Made by a program: the position numbers and the translations under genes. From Deltaproteobacteria bacterium (GTDB lineage: Bacteria > Desulfobacterota_D > UBA1144 > Nemesobacterales > Nemesobacteraceae), in assembly GCA_029262295.1 (NCBI GenBank), contig JAJCZR010000025.1, positions 1-34,340 of the forward strand: a stretch of 34,340 nucleotides of DNA, read 5' to 3'. Position 1 is the first letter of the stretch. Every line of letters begins with the position of its first letter. Positions 17,046 to 24,384 of this stretch are shown piece by piece. The notes under the pieces were generated by a model. The model saw only the letters and a list, made by a program, of their open reading frames with translations, ran no database searches and was not told the origin of the DNA.

Positions 17046-17369
17046 ATGAATAAACTACATTTAGCAATTGGTGTAGCCAATATAAAGAAAACGGTTGAAG
17101 ACTATTCTAAACGTTTTGGCAAAAAACCTGATCTTGTAATACCAGATGAATATGCACTTTGGAGAACAGACAAACTAAACGTATCGGTGCGTAAGGCAAC
17201 AAATGAAGAAGTTGGTCAATTGCGACATCTAGGTTGGGAATCGGATGATATAGAAAATTTCTCTACCGATGTGGATTGCAACGGTATTCTTTGGGAAGAA
17301 TTCTCAGCAAAAAAACAAGCTGACGAAATTAACGATTTATGGCCTGGAACGGATTACAAACCAAAATAA
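17046..17369 (+). CDS. Small VOC/glyoxalase-fold protein
   Basis: A 107-aa protein whose N-terminus, HLAIGVANIKKTVEDYSKRFGKKPDLV, is the beta-alpha-beta opening of vicinal-oxygen-chelate proteins. His5, His75 (QLRHLGWE) and the Glu residues of WEEFS near 93-96 are candidate metal ligands. Family members include glyoxalases, dioxygenases and antibiotic or metal resistance proteins; the reaction cannot be read here. A good ribosome binding site (AAGGTGAG, about 17036-17043) supports the start. It is probably cotranscribed with the KefB-like antiporter gene, whose relatives can be activated by glutathione adducts of toxic electrophiles, so a detoxification link is possible (inference). Confidence 0.75.
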   Translation: MNKLHLAIGVANIKKTVEDYSKRFGKKPDLVIPDEYALWRTDKLNVSVRKATNEEVGQLRHLGWESDDIENFSTDVDCNGILWEEFSAKKQADEINDLWPGTDYKPK

Positions 17370-17384
17370 ATATATCTAATCAAC

Positions 17385-18557
17385 TTATTGAGAATAGCTT
17401 ATCCTGTAGATCTTATCTCCATAATCATCTGAAACTAAAAGTGAACCATCTGGCATTTGAAGAACATCAACTGGCCTACCAGTTTGATTTTGAGTAGTTT
17501 CATTGAGCCAGCCGTCAGCAAACACTTCACTTTTCACAGCTTTACCATTTTCAATATAAACCCTCATGATCCTATACCCAATCTTACTTGAGCGGTTCCA
17601 GCTCCCGTGCTGGGCAACAAACACATCACCCTTGTATTCTTTTGGAAACATATCACCTGAGTAAAAAGTCATTCCAAGTGGGGCAGTGTGGGCCTTAAAA
17701 TTAAACTCAGGTTTTGTGAACTCACTACATTTTCTTTTGGAACCAAACTTAGGATCTGAAACAGAATCTCCGTGGCAATATGGATATCCAAAATGCTGGC
17801 CTTTTTTAGTGAGCTTGTTTAATTCACAAGGTGGAAGTTCGTCGCCCATATTATCTCTTCCATTATCTGTGAACCACAAATTGCCGGTTTCAGGATTCCA
17901 GCCAAAACCCACAGTATTTCTTATGCCATGAGCAACAATCTCAATGTCAGTCCCATCAGGGTTCATTCTTGTAATAGATGCAAATATTTCTTCTTTTCTC
18001 TCACAGATATTACAAGGGGCTCCAACAGGCACATAAAGTTTTCCATCTGGCCCAAATGCAATATATTTCCAGCCATGATGTCTTGTAGTCGGATAATCTG
18101 AATAAATAACCTGGGGCTTAGGAGGATTTTTCAGTTCAGTCTCAATATTTGGATATTTCAGGATTTTACTTACTGCTGAAACATAAAGATCACCATCTTT
18201 AAATGCCACTCCGTTTGGCATTCGAAGGCCCGAATCAATTATATATTTTTCATCTGCCTTCCAATCACCATCTATATCCCGAAGAGCATAGACCTTATCC
18301 TTACCTCGGTTGCCAACATAGATCACTCCCGACGGACTGATTGCCAGAGAACGAGCATTCTCTACTTCAGCAAACACATCTATTTGGAAGCCTTCTGGAA
18401 GATTTACACCTAGATTATTTGAAGGACTTTTTTTTCTTTCTTTTGTAACTTTCTCGGCAGATTTACTACTTTCAGACTGTTCACCAAAAGAGTTACAAGA
18501 AAGAAAATTCAAAGTAAAAACGGAAATTATTGCTAAAAATAAAGTTTTATTTTTCAT
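17385..18557 (-). CDS. Sorbosone dehydrogenase-like beta-propeller lipoprotein (COG2133 family)
   Basis: A six-bladed beta-propeller of the PQQ-type aldose/L-sorbosone dehydrogenase family. An N-terminal lipoprotein signal (MKNKTLFLAI...LNFLSC) is followed by the Cys; an upstream in-frame ATG at 18593 would put 12 extra residues before the signal, so the start at 18557 is preferred. Family motifs: RSLAISPSGVIYVGNRG, RHHGWKYIAFGPDGKLYVPVGAPCN, GIRNTVGFGWNPETGNLWFTDNG, GQHFGYPYCHG and FVAQHGSWNRS. Homologues oxidise sugars periplasmically using PQQ, but many members are uncharacterised. No PQQ genes are in the window. Confidence 0.88.
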   Translation of the reverse strand: MKNKTLFLAIISVFTLNFLSCNSFGEQSESSKSAEKVTKERKKSPSNNLGVNLPEGFQIDVFAEVENARSLAISPSGVIYVGNRGKDKVYALRDIDGDWKADEKYIIDSGLRMPNGVAFKDGDLYVSAVSKILKYPNIETELKNPPKPQVIYSDYPTTRHHGWKYIAFGPDGKLYVPVGAPCNICERKEEIFASITRMNPDGTDIEIVAHGIRNTVGFGWNPETGNLWFTDNGRDNMGDELPPCELNKLTKKGQHFGYPYCHGDSVSDPKFGSKRKCSEFTKPEFNFKAHTAPLGMTFYSGDMFPKEYKGDVFVAQHGSWNRSSKIGYRIMRVYIENGKAVKSEVFADGWLNETTQNQTGRPVDVLQMPDGSLLVSDDYGDKIYRISYSQ

Positions 18558-18640
18558 AATACTGAAATTACATTCATATAATCGGTAAAACAAGTAATTT
18601 CCTTATGATCATCCAACAATTGATCTACATTAAGCTAAAT

Positions 18641-18907
18641 ATGAGAAAATTTGTTCTGTTTACATTACTATTTATTTTGATATTCATACCTGCTGCAACC
18701 TGGGCATTTGATAAACCTTCAAGAATTTTAGCTCCAGAACTGAATGGGATTTCATGTGTAAGTGATTTTATTTGTCTCGAAGATAAATCACGTCTCAAAG
18801 ATGCGAAAAAGTTAAGAGCAAATTCTTTATCTTTGTTTACGATTTCCAACCACTTACCAATCTATCAAAGACAGTTCTCAAAGATTCAGATAAATCAGAA
18901 TTATTAG
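18641..18907 (+). pseudogene. Truncated secreted protein ORF
   Basis: From the ATG at 18641 the product has a clear signal peptide (MRKFVLFTLLFILIFIPAATWA). A plausible mature start follows, with two cysteines in ISCVSDFICLEDKSRLKDAKKL, and then about 30 residues of low-complexity sequence. The 3' third overlaps the end of the opposite-strand gene (stop at 18837), so only about the first 65 codons look like protein-coding sequence. I read it as the 5' remnant of a longer exported protein whose remainder was lost when the neighbouring - strand cassette arrived. A short genuine secreted peptide is the alternative. The start could also be 18605. Confidence 0.35.
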
Positions 18908-19289
18908 TATTGAGTCCAATTATATAAGTTTCTTTAAAACTATTTCCATTGCCATCAACGGATAAAATATTTGTTCTCCATCCATCTTTAATCAATTTAT
19001 CAGTTTTAGATTGTAACACTCTATTAATTTCAATTTCAGACCTGGTTTTGATTAATTGGGGACCGCTCAAGTTAATTTCATATACAACATCTGTTTCTTT
19101 ATCCCACCTAGGGCGGCTTTTTACTTTCAAAACTCCTTCATTTCCATTTTTGCTCAGAAGTAAAGCTTTACATGATCTGCCATGCGGAAGAAAAGCCGAG
19201 TGAAACTTTACATAAAATCCATTTTGAGTGATTTCATAATCAGTTTTAGGTTTAATAAAGTTCTTTAAGAAATCCTTCAATACTTTCAT
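18837..19289 (-). CDS. Hypothetical 150-aa protein, last gene of the secreted-protein operon
   Basis: Not recognised. The ATG at 19289 overlaps the upstream stop as TAATG, which argues for translational coupling and against the earlier in-frame ATG at 19319. The product has no signal peptide. It starts with a basic amphipathic helix (KVLKDFLKNFIKPKTDYE), has a Gly/aromatic-rich strand region (NGFYVKFHSAFLPHG) and ends with a helix LSESLRTVFDRLVSGWKS. By pattern it is mixed alpha/beta and cytosolic. It is the 3'-most gene of the five-gene - strand run. Confidence 0.65.
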   Translation of the reverse strand: MKVLKDFLKNFIKPKTDYEITQNGFYVKFHSAFLPHGRSCKALLLSKNGNEGVLKVKSRPRWDKETDVVYEINLSGPQLIKTRSEIEINRVLQSKTDKLIKDGWRTNILSVDGNGNSFKETYIIGLNTNNSDLSESLRTVFDRLVSGWKS

Positions 19290-19843
19290 TAAAAATCCAA
19301 CTTCTTTACTTCCAACCATGTGAGCGCATCAAAATTAATAACTTCATCTTTTTTGATCAAGAAAAACTTCTCAAGGCTAATTCCACCAATTTTATAATTG
19401 TAATTTTTAAGCGAAGTACCGAGTTCCTTAATAAAACTTGTATGCGATACCGCTTCTTTAAATGGCTCACGAAGAGCTACTATCTTCGGATTATGAAGAT
19501 TACCCGCAGATTCAAGAGCTTCTTTTAATTCATTGGGATAATTTGCTTTAAGGTAAGTATTAATTTCGCTCTGAAGTTCATTCGAGTATAAGTGCAATAG
19601 GCGGCCTAAAAAAATACCCTTTAATGTTTTATTAAGTTCAATTTTCTTAATAATTTCATCAAGACTTTTATTGCCTACTTCCCCATATTTAATATAAACA
19701 GCATCTTCCTCTTTATAATTTTCAGAAATTTGCCATTTCTGTGCCATTGCAGGAATGCACAAACAAAAAATGATTATTATAAAAACTACTGTTTTCAATC
19801 TGTTACCAACCGAATATTTAGTTGCAATTACACCTTCTATCAT
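19289..19843 (-). CDS. Hypothetical exported 184-aa protein
   Basis: Not recognised. A hydrophobic segment with an AMAQ cleavage site (about residues 17-35, KTVVFIIIIFCLCIPAMAQ) predicts export to the periplasm. The mature part is rich in Lys, Glu and Leu and mostly helical. The first ATG would place 16 residues before the signal and overlap the upstream gene by 26 bp. A TTG just before KTVVF would give a standard signal peptide without overlap, so the start is uncertain. It is coupled to the next gene by TAATG. Confidence 0.65.
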   Translation of the reverse strand: MIEGVIATKYSVGNRLKTVVFIIIIFCLCIPAMAQKWQISENYKEEDAVYIKYGEVGNKSLDEIIKKIELNKTLKGIFLGRLLHLYSNELQSEINTYLKANYPNELKEALESAGNLHNPKIVALREPFKEAVSHTSFIKELGTSLKNYNYKIGGISLEKFFLIKKDEVINFDALTWLEVKKLDF

Positions 19844-20222
19844 TGGTGTTTAGTAAAGAAAAAGTGCCATAACCTTTATAATACCAAAGACATAAACTTG
19901 AAGATCCCTCTTCTTTAAAATCAAACCAAAATGAAACCTTATTTGAATTTCCCTTCTTTATTTGTACGAGATGATTTTTGTCTAAGGATAAACCATAAAT
20001 TTTTCCACCTGAATCAGGAGAAACCATTATTTCATTTTTACCAACCTGCACTACAATCGTATCAGCGGCTCCCACGTATGTTTCTGCGGAAGTCATATTT
20101 GGCCCATTATATGCCTTTTCCCCGGGCATTGAAGCAACACATAAAGATCCTTTATCGACAGTAAATCCGAGAGAATAAAAAGAAGCAATAAATACAATAT
20201 TTAGTAAGAAAAACTTCGTCAT
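19818..20222 (-). CDS. Hypothetical exported 134-aa protein with Cys-rich C-terminus
   Basis: Not recognised. A signal peptide covers residues 1 to about 20 (MTKFFLLNIVFIASFYSLGF). The mature domain looks beta-rich (DTIVVQVGKNEIMVSP, KIYGLSLDKNHLVQIKKG, KVSFWFDFKEEG). Four cysteines are present, including the final CNC, suggesting disulfides or metal binding. It starts 21 bp after the lipoprotein gene on the same strand. Confidence 0.65.
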   Translation of the reverse strand: MTKFFLLNIVFIASFYSLGFTVDKGSLCVASMPGEKAYNGPNMTSAETYVGAADTIVVQVGKNEIMVSPDSGGKIYGLSLDKNHLVQIKKGNSNKVSFWFDFKEEGSSSLCLWYYKGYGTFSLLNTNDRRCNCN

Positions 20223-20243
20223 GAAAGAATTGCCATTATTAAT

Positions 20244-20594
20244 TTATACATAGCCAATACATTCCCATTCAACCTCATCAATACTTGTTGAACAAATATT
20301 TTGGCCCAGCTTCGGCCAACTTGGAGAATATGTCAGAGCAATTTCTCTTTTATCAGAACTATAAATAAGATACTTCACAATCTCAGAACTTTCTGAAATA
20401 TATTCAGGAATCAACATTTCTAACTTTTCAGGTAGTTCCCCTTTTTCTTTTTCATAAATTTTAAGTGACTCAACAACTTGGGTAGCCTCAGAAATAAGAG
20501 TTTTTCCTTTTGGATCTTCTCCAGGTTGCCATATAGTGCAGCCAATTATTAATAAAAATGAAAAGCACAAAACAAGTAAACTTTTTTTAATCAT
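20244..20594 (-). CDS. Small hypothetical lipoprotein
   Basis: A 116-aa protein with a lipoprotein signal ending LIIGC, so Cys19 is probably acylated and the protein membrane-anchored. The mature part begins with a helix (GKTLISEATQVVESLKIYEKEKGELPEKLEMLIPEYI) that recalls the spacing of pseudopilin C-terminal domains, followed by a short beta region with two cysteines. This resemblance is weak and the function is unknown. Its start overlaps the upstream MBL-fold stop by 4 bp, showing tight coupling. Confidence 0.72.
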   Translation of the reverse strand: MIKKSLLVLCFSFLLIIGCTIWQPGEDPKGKTLISEATQVVESLKIYEKEKGELPEKLEMLIPEYISESSEIVKYLIYSSDKREIALTYSPSWPKLGQNICSTSIDEVEWECIGYV

Positions 20595-21394
20595 TTAATT
20601 GCTCTTATATAACGATCAGCAGAAAGTTTAACTCTTTCTTTAGCATTAGTTGGAATAACCGTTCCCCAGAAAGCTCCATAAACACAGTCATAGGAATAGT
20701 CATCCACAGTGCCAACAATTCGACTAACTTCTGAAGCTGAAAGTGGAATATAGTTTGGATAGCTATACATAAAACTCACCCACCTTCTGTCTGCAACAAC
20801 CTGAATAATATCACCGGTTAAAAGCGCTCCTTTACCATTTGCCCCTCCACTCCAATGGCATACGGCTCCACCATCAAAATGACCACCACAACAAATAAGT
20901 GTGATATCTTCATTGAGATTTAATTTATCACCCTTCCAAAACTCAGTAGTTGGGTCTGGTCTCATAACCCACTTTTTATCTGCTTCATGAATATAGATTT
21001 TTGCATCAAAAGCTTCTGCCCATTCAACCATTGATGAATAGTAATGAGGGTGTGAAACTGCAATTGCAGAAATACCTCCTAACTCATTGATTCTGGCAAT
21101 TGTTTCATCATCGATAAGACTAATGCAGTCCCATAATACATTGCCTCTATTCGATTGAATAAGAAGTGCTCTTTGACCAATACCAAATTTAGGTTCAGTA
21201 CCAATGCCGAATAATCCATCTTCAAGCTTTTCTATTCTATTTGTATGATATTTTTTAATTTCAGAGAGTGTTGTCCATTTTTGCCCATCATGACCAACAT
21301 ATTGACGCTCATCTTCACAGATTGGGCAATTCTGAGGAGTTTCCAAGCTTTCGGCAAACTGTGTTCCACATGTCACACAAATATAATTATCCAT
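20591..21394 (-). CDS. MBL-fold protein with N-terminal rubredoxin-like zinc ribbon
   Basis: A 267-aa protein. Cys6, Cys9, Cys23 and Cys26 (CVTCG...CPIC) form a rubredoxin/zinc-ribbon knuckle. A metallo-beta-lactamase fold follows. The metal motif is partly degenerate: instead of HxHxDH it reads HPHYYS (His115, His117, Ser120), while His172 (GGHFDGG) and Asp195 (LLTGDII) are kept. The family is common in bacteria and fungi but lacks an assigned reaction, so it may bind a single metal or use a non-hydrolytic mechanism. It is the first gene of the five-gene run at 18837-21394 and overlaps the lipoprotein gene by 4 bp. Confidence 0.85.
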   Translation of the reverse strand: MDNYICVTCGTQFAESLETPQNCPICEDERQYVGHDGQKWTTLSEIKKYHTNRIEKLEDGLFGIGTEPKFGIGQRALLIQSNRGNVLWDCISLIDDETIARINELGGISAIAVSHPHYYSSMVEWAEAFDAKIYIHEADKKWVMRPDPTTEFWKGDKLNLNEDITLICCGGHFDGGAVCHWSGGANGKGALLTGDIIQVVADRRWVSFMYSYPNYIPLSASEVSRIVGTVDDYSYDCVYGAFWGTVIPTNAKERVKLSADRYIRAIK

Positions 21395-21429
21395 TGGCTT
21401 ACTTTAAATCAATTTTTTACTGGTCGACT

Positions 21430-23136
21430 CTACACCTCAAAATGTTCGGCAAAATCTTTTCTTTGCTCTGTTGTACCAATCATTACAAGCTCGCAACCTT
21501 TATGAAGGATTGTAGAAGCTGGTGGATTTGTGATCACATCACCATCCTGCTGTATTGCAATTACATTTAGGCCAATCTCTTTTCCGATACCGCTTTCTGC
21601 AAGCTTCTTATTTTCCAAAGAAACTGGAAGATCAACATAAAAAAGGTCTATTCCTTCTTCAAGCGTAATCATCTCTCGTCCTTTGATAATTGAAAGAATT
21701 GCAGACACTCCGAGGGAATATGTGCTTAAAGCAAAGTCTGCACCTGCACGGTGAATTGCCTCAATATTCCTTTCATAAGTTATTCGGCTTACTATACGGA
21801 TTTCCGGATTAAGGCTGCGGCAGTATGAAGTAAGGTAAATATTCATCGCATCATTATTCGTTGTGAGAAGCACAGAAGGGGCATCTTTTAATCCGGCTTC
21901 CATAAGAATCTTGGAATCTGCAGCATTACCAATAATTAGCTCGTCAGGAATATCTCCAATCTTATCCTTAAGAGATTTTTCTCTTTCTATCATATTTACT
22001 GTAACACCACTCTCTTTTAGTGCACTTGCAGCAGAACGCCCAACTTTTCCTCCACCAATTACAAGAAGTGGATTGTCGTTTACATCGTAGATAACCAGGA
22101 GCTCATCAAGTGCATCAATCTGTTTTTCAGTTCCAACCAAAATCACAACGCTGTTTTCAGTAAGAAGGTATTCAGGGAGTGCTGGTATAAGTTTTCCTTT
22201 TTGCAAGACACCTACAATGCTTATCCCAAACTTTTCCCTTAAATTTGTTTCTCTTATTTTCTTTCCTGAAAGAAGTGTTGTGCCATGAACTGGGAGTTCC
22301 ACAATCAAAAGGTCTTTATATTTTCCAAGAGTATGAGTTTTAGCATGGCCTCCACTTACACGGTTGGCAAGCTGTTCCCCAAGCCATTTTTTTAAAGGCA
22401 GCACATGACTTGCACCACTTAATTGGAGTATATCAATAGAATCATCATATCCAGCCGTGGTAACAATTGGAACATCCGGGGCAATTTCACGGATTGTAAG
22501 CACTATATTTGTGTTTACCGTGTCTTCCCTGTTTACAACAATCAATCTTGCATTTTTTGCCCGAAAGAGTTCATAACTGTTTTTGTTATCTACATCCCCG
22601 GTAACAACTGAAATCCCCTGCTCAAAAAGTTCCGCAGCTTCTGTAAAATCAGTTTCTATAACAAAATACGGAATATCACTAATCTTTAGCCTCTGTATCA
22701 GTTTTTCTGCAAGCGCATCAAATTTACAAATTAGAACATGACCGCTTACATTTTCCGGCACTTCCCTTGGAGCTTTGGTCTTTATCTGAGTTTCAAGCCA
22801 CGGAGCATAGAAATACTGGATAAATGCAAAAGGAAGCACTATCAGAAGAAGCACAACACCGGAAATAAGGACAAGCATGCTGAAAAGTCTTCCAATATCG
22901 GTTTGAAAAGTAATATCACCGAAGCCAAGCGTGCTCATTACTGTTAAAGTCCAATAAAAACCAGTTATCCAGGAATGTTTTTGGCCCTCAACATTCCACA
23001 TTATTATGTGAAAAAGAATTGAATAGACTATAACAACAGCAATAACAAGCCCGACAATCTTTAGAAGTGCCCGAATATTTTTTTTTACTTTTGCATCGGA
23101 GAAAAAATAAGCAACCTGTGTGCTGACTAGTTTCAT
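21430..23136 (-). CDS. Two-TM potassium channel with tandem RCK domains
   Basis: A 568-aa ion channel subunit. TM1 covers about 24-48, the pore helix and filter about 55-77 with TLGFGD (69-74), and TM2 about 81-109. Two cytosolic RCK modules follow. The first starts at about 132 (GHVLICKFDAL) and has lost the glycine-rich loop. The second starts near 355 (LLVIGGGKVGRSAASAL) with an intact GxGxxG. Each is followed by a TrkA-C region (about 262-345 and 490-568). This architecture and length match GsuK/MthK-like channels with both RCKs in one chain, gated by nucleotides or cations. It opens a run of - strand genes downstream of the yefM-yoeB pair, 57 bp away. Confidence 0.92.
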   Translation of the reverse strand: MKLVSTQVAYFFSDAKVKKNIRALLKIVGLVIAVVIVYSILFHIIMWNVEGQKHSWITGFYWTLTVMSTLGFGDITFQTDIGRLFSMLVLISGVVLLLIVLPFAFIQYFYAPWLETQIKTKAPREVPENVSGHVLICKFDALAEKLIQRLKISDIPYFVIETDFTEAAELFEQGISVVTGDVDNKNSYELFRAKNARLIVVNREDTVNTNIVLTIREIAPDVPIVTTAGYDDSIDILQLSGASHVLPLKKWLGEQLANRVSGGHAKTHTLGKYKDLLIVELPVHGTTLLSGKKIRETNLREKFGISIVGVLQKGKLIPALPEYLLTENSVVILVGTEKQIDALDELLVIYDVNDNPLLVIGGGKVGRSAASALKESGVTVNMIEREKSLKDKIGDIPDELIIGNAADSKILMEAGLKDAPSVLLTTNNDAMNIYLTSYCRSLNPEIRIVSRITYERNIEAIHRAGADFALSTYSLGVSAILSIIKGREMITLEEGIDLFYVDLPVSLENKKLAESGIGKEIGLNVIAIQQDGDVITNPPASTILHKGCELVMIGTTEQRKDFAEHFEV

Positions 23137-23193
23137 GGTTGGAGAATATTATTACATATAGACAGGATATTGAGAATCAGAGCGCAAGAAAGA

Positions 23194-23460
23194 TTATTTT
23201 TCATAATGATATCTACTAGAAATTATGATTAACTGCTTTTCACCAACAACATAAACCAACCGGTTTGAATCATCAATACGGCGAGACCAAAATCCTGATA
23301 GATTTTCTTTTAGTGGTTCTGGTTTTCCAATTCCTTCAAATGGATTTCGGAGTGTATCAAGAATTATCTTATTTATACGTTTTAGAGTTTTCTTATCCTG
23401 CCCTTGCCAATAAACATAATCTTTCCAGGCTTCCGCTGTCCAGACTAATTCTTTAATCAT
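23194..23460 (-). CDS. yoeB: YoeB-family mRNA interferase toxin
   Basis: An 88-aa RelE/YoeB toxin that cleaves mRNA in the ribosomal A site. The family residues are in place, offset by two from E. coli: Glu48 (KPEPLKENLSGFWSRRI), Arg67 (SNRLVY), His85 and Tyr86 in the terminal SRYHYEK. It overlaps the yefM gene by 8 bp, the usual coupling in this module. All catalytic positions are intact, so the toxin should be active. Confidence 0.95.
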   Translation of the reverse strand: MIKELVWTAEAWKDYVYWQGQDKKTLKRINKIILDTLRNPFEGIGKPEPLKENLSGFWSRRIDDSNRLVYVVGEKQLIIISSRYHYEK

Positions 23461-23707
23461 CAGTTAGATCATGCTTTTCAACTTTTCCTGAACGGTACTG
23501 CTTTATTGATTTAGCAAGGTGTGCCGCATTAGCAGGACTTTTAAGAAGGTGAACAGTCTCCATGAGGCTGTTAAAATGATCGAGAGACATCACCACGGCA
23601 TCTTCTGCATCCCTTCGGGTTATAACTGTGTAATCAACATCCTTAACAACATCATCCAATACTTTCTTTAATGTATTTCTCGCCTCAGAATAATTTATGA
23701 CTTTCAT
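23453..23707 (-). CDS. yefM: YefM-family antitoxin
   Basis: An 84-aa antitoxin with the Phd/YefM DNA-binding N-terminal fold (MKVINYSEARNTLKKVLDDV, VVMSLDHFNSLMETVHLLKSP). Its acidic flexible tail wraps and blocks YoeB. It is the first gene of the pair and should repress its own promoter together with YoeB. A TGTACA-type operator lies about 40-60 bp upstream. It is flanked by a zinc-ribbon gene and a potassium channel gene, with no sign of mobile DNA beside it. Confidence 0.94.
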   Translation of the reverse strand: MKVINYSEARNTLKKVLDDVVKDVDYTVITRRDAEDAVVMSLDHFNSLMETVHLLKSPANAAHLAKSIKQYRSGKVEKHDLTDD

Positions 23708-23748
23708 TTAGAAACCTCTATTTTTAAATTTACCCAATAAATTTGACA

Positions 23749-23766
23749 TGTACTAATTATTGTACA
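23749..23766. promoter_or_regulatory. Probable YefM-YoeB operator (paired TGTACA motifs)
   Basis: TGTACA at 23761-23766 and TGTACT at 23749-23754 are spaced exactly 12 bp start to start, about one helical turn apart. This is the arrangement known for the E. coli yefM operator. They lie 42-59 bp upstream of the yefM start, where a promoter would be expected. Confidence 0.7.
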
Positions 23767-23847
23767 AGTGCTGCTAAATAATATTAAATGAAATTTGATC
23801 TACTAAATCACTAAAAAAAAATATTATCTTTACTCATTTTCAGACAA

Positions 23848-24243
23848 TTAAGCTCTTTTAAATGGATCTTTAATTTCATTGTACTGTCCACAATAGGGAC
23901 AAACCGATGCAGTACTAAAAATAAAGCGTTCACAGTTTGTACAATTTGATTTTTCTTTTTTATGTGAAACTATCCCATCTTTTTTCCCGTCAAGAAGGTC
24001 TATATCAGATATATATTTCCTTAAATCTGACTCCAATAAACCAGAGTGATCTCTTAACAATGACCAAAGAGAAAGAGTAATTAGTTTTAACTGTTCATGA
24101 CGTCTTTCAATTTCTCTTAGTCTAGAATCAATACTATCTTGCTTAACATTTTGATGATCCAATTTTACATCTACTACTTTTTGTTTGGAAGCTACCCCTT
24201 CTACTCTTGTTGTCTGAAAAATTTCCCAAATTAAATCAATCAT
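23848..24243 (-). CDS. Hypothetical protein with coiled-coil and C-terminal zinc ribbon
   Basis: A 131-aa protein. The N-terminal two thirds are charged and helical with heptad-like patterning (DSIDSRLREIERRHEQLKL, 37-55), suggesting a coiled coil. The C-terminus has a zinc ribbon with Cys101-Cys104 and Cys115-Cys118 (CTNC...CPYC). No known family is recognised. It is on the same strand as, and 140 bp upstream of, the yefM-yoeB pair, and divergent from the crotonase gene. Confidence 0.7.
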   Translation of the reverse strand: MIDLIWEIFQTTRVEGVASKQKVVDVKLDHQNVKQDSIDSRLREIERRHEQLKLITLSLWSLLRDHSGLLESDLRKYISDIDLLDGKKDGIVSHKKEKSNCTNCERFIFSTASVCPYCGQYNEIKDPFKRA

Positions 24244-24384
24244 AAGTTTCTCCCATTTTAATTTATCTGACCTTTCACGAATTCAACTATTACATAATTA
24301 CAAAATATAATATAAGTTGGTTTAGTCTTTTTAGAAAGCATTCTTTAATTTCTCATTACTAAAATAACATGGTAGAAAATTATC

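Noticed and set aside
18625-18849. A 74-aa - strand ORF antisense to the truncated secreted gene
   Set aside because: It lacks a ribosome binding site and is a shadow of the + strand signal-peptide frame; the + strand has the better protein character.
20244-20594. The lipoprotein as a type II/IV pseudopilin
   Set aside because: It has a lipobox rather than a prepilin peptidase site; only the spacing after the helix recalls pseudopilins.
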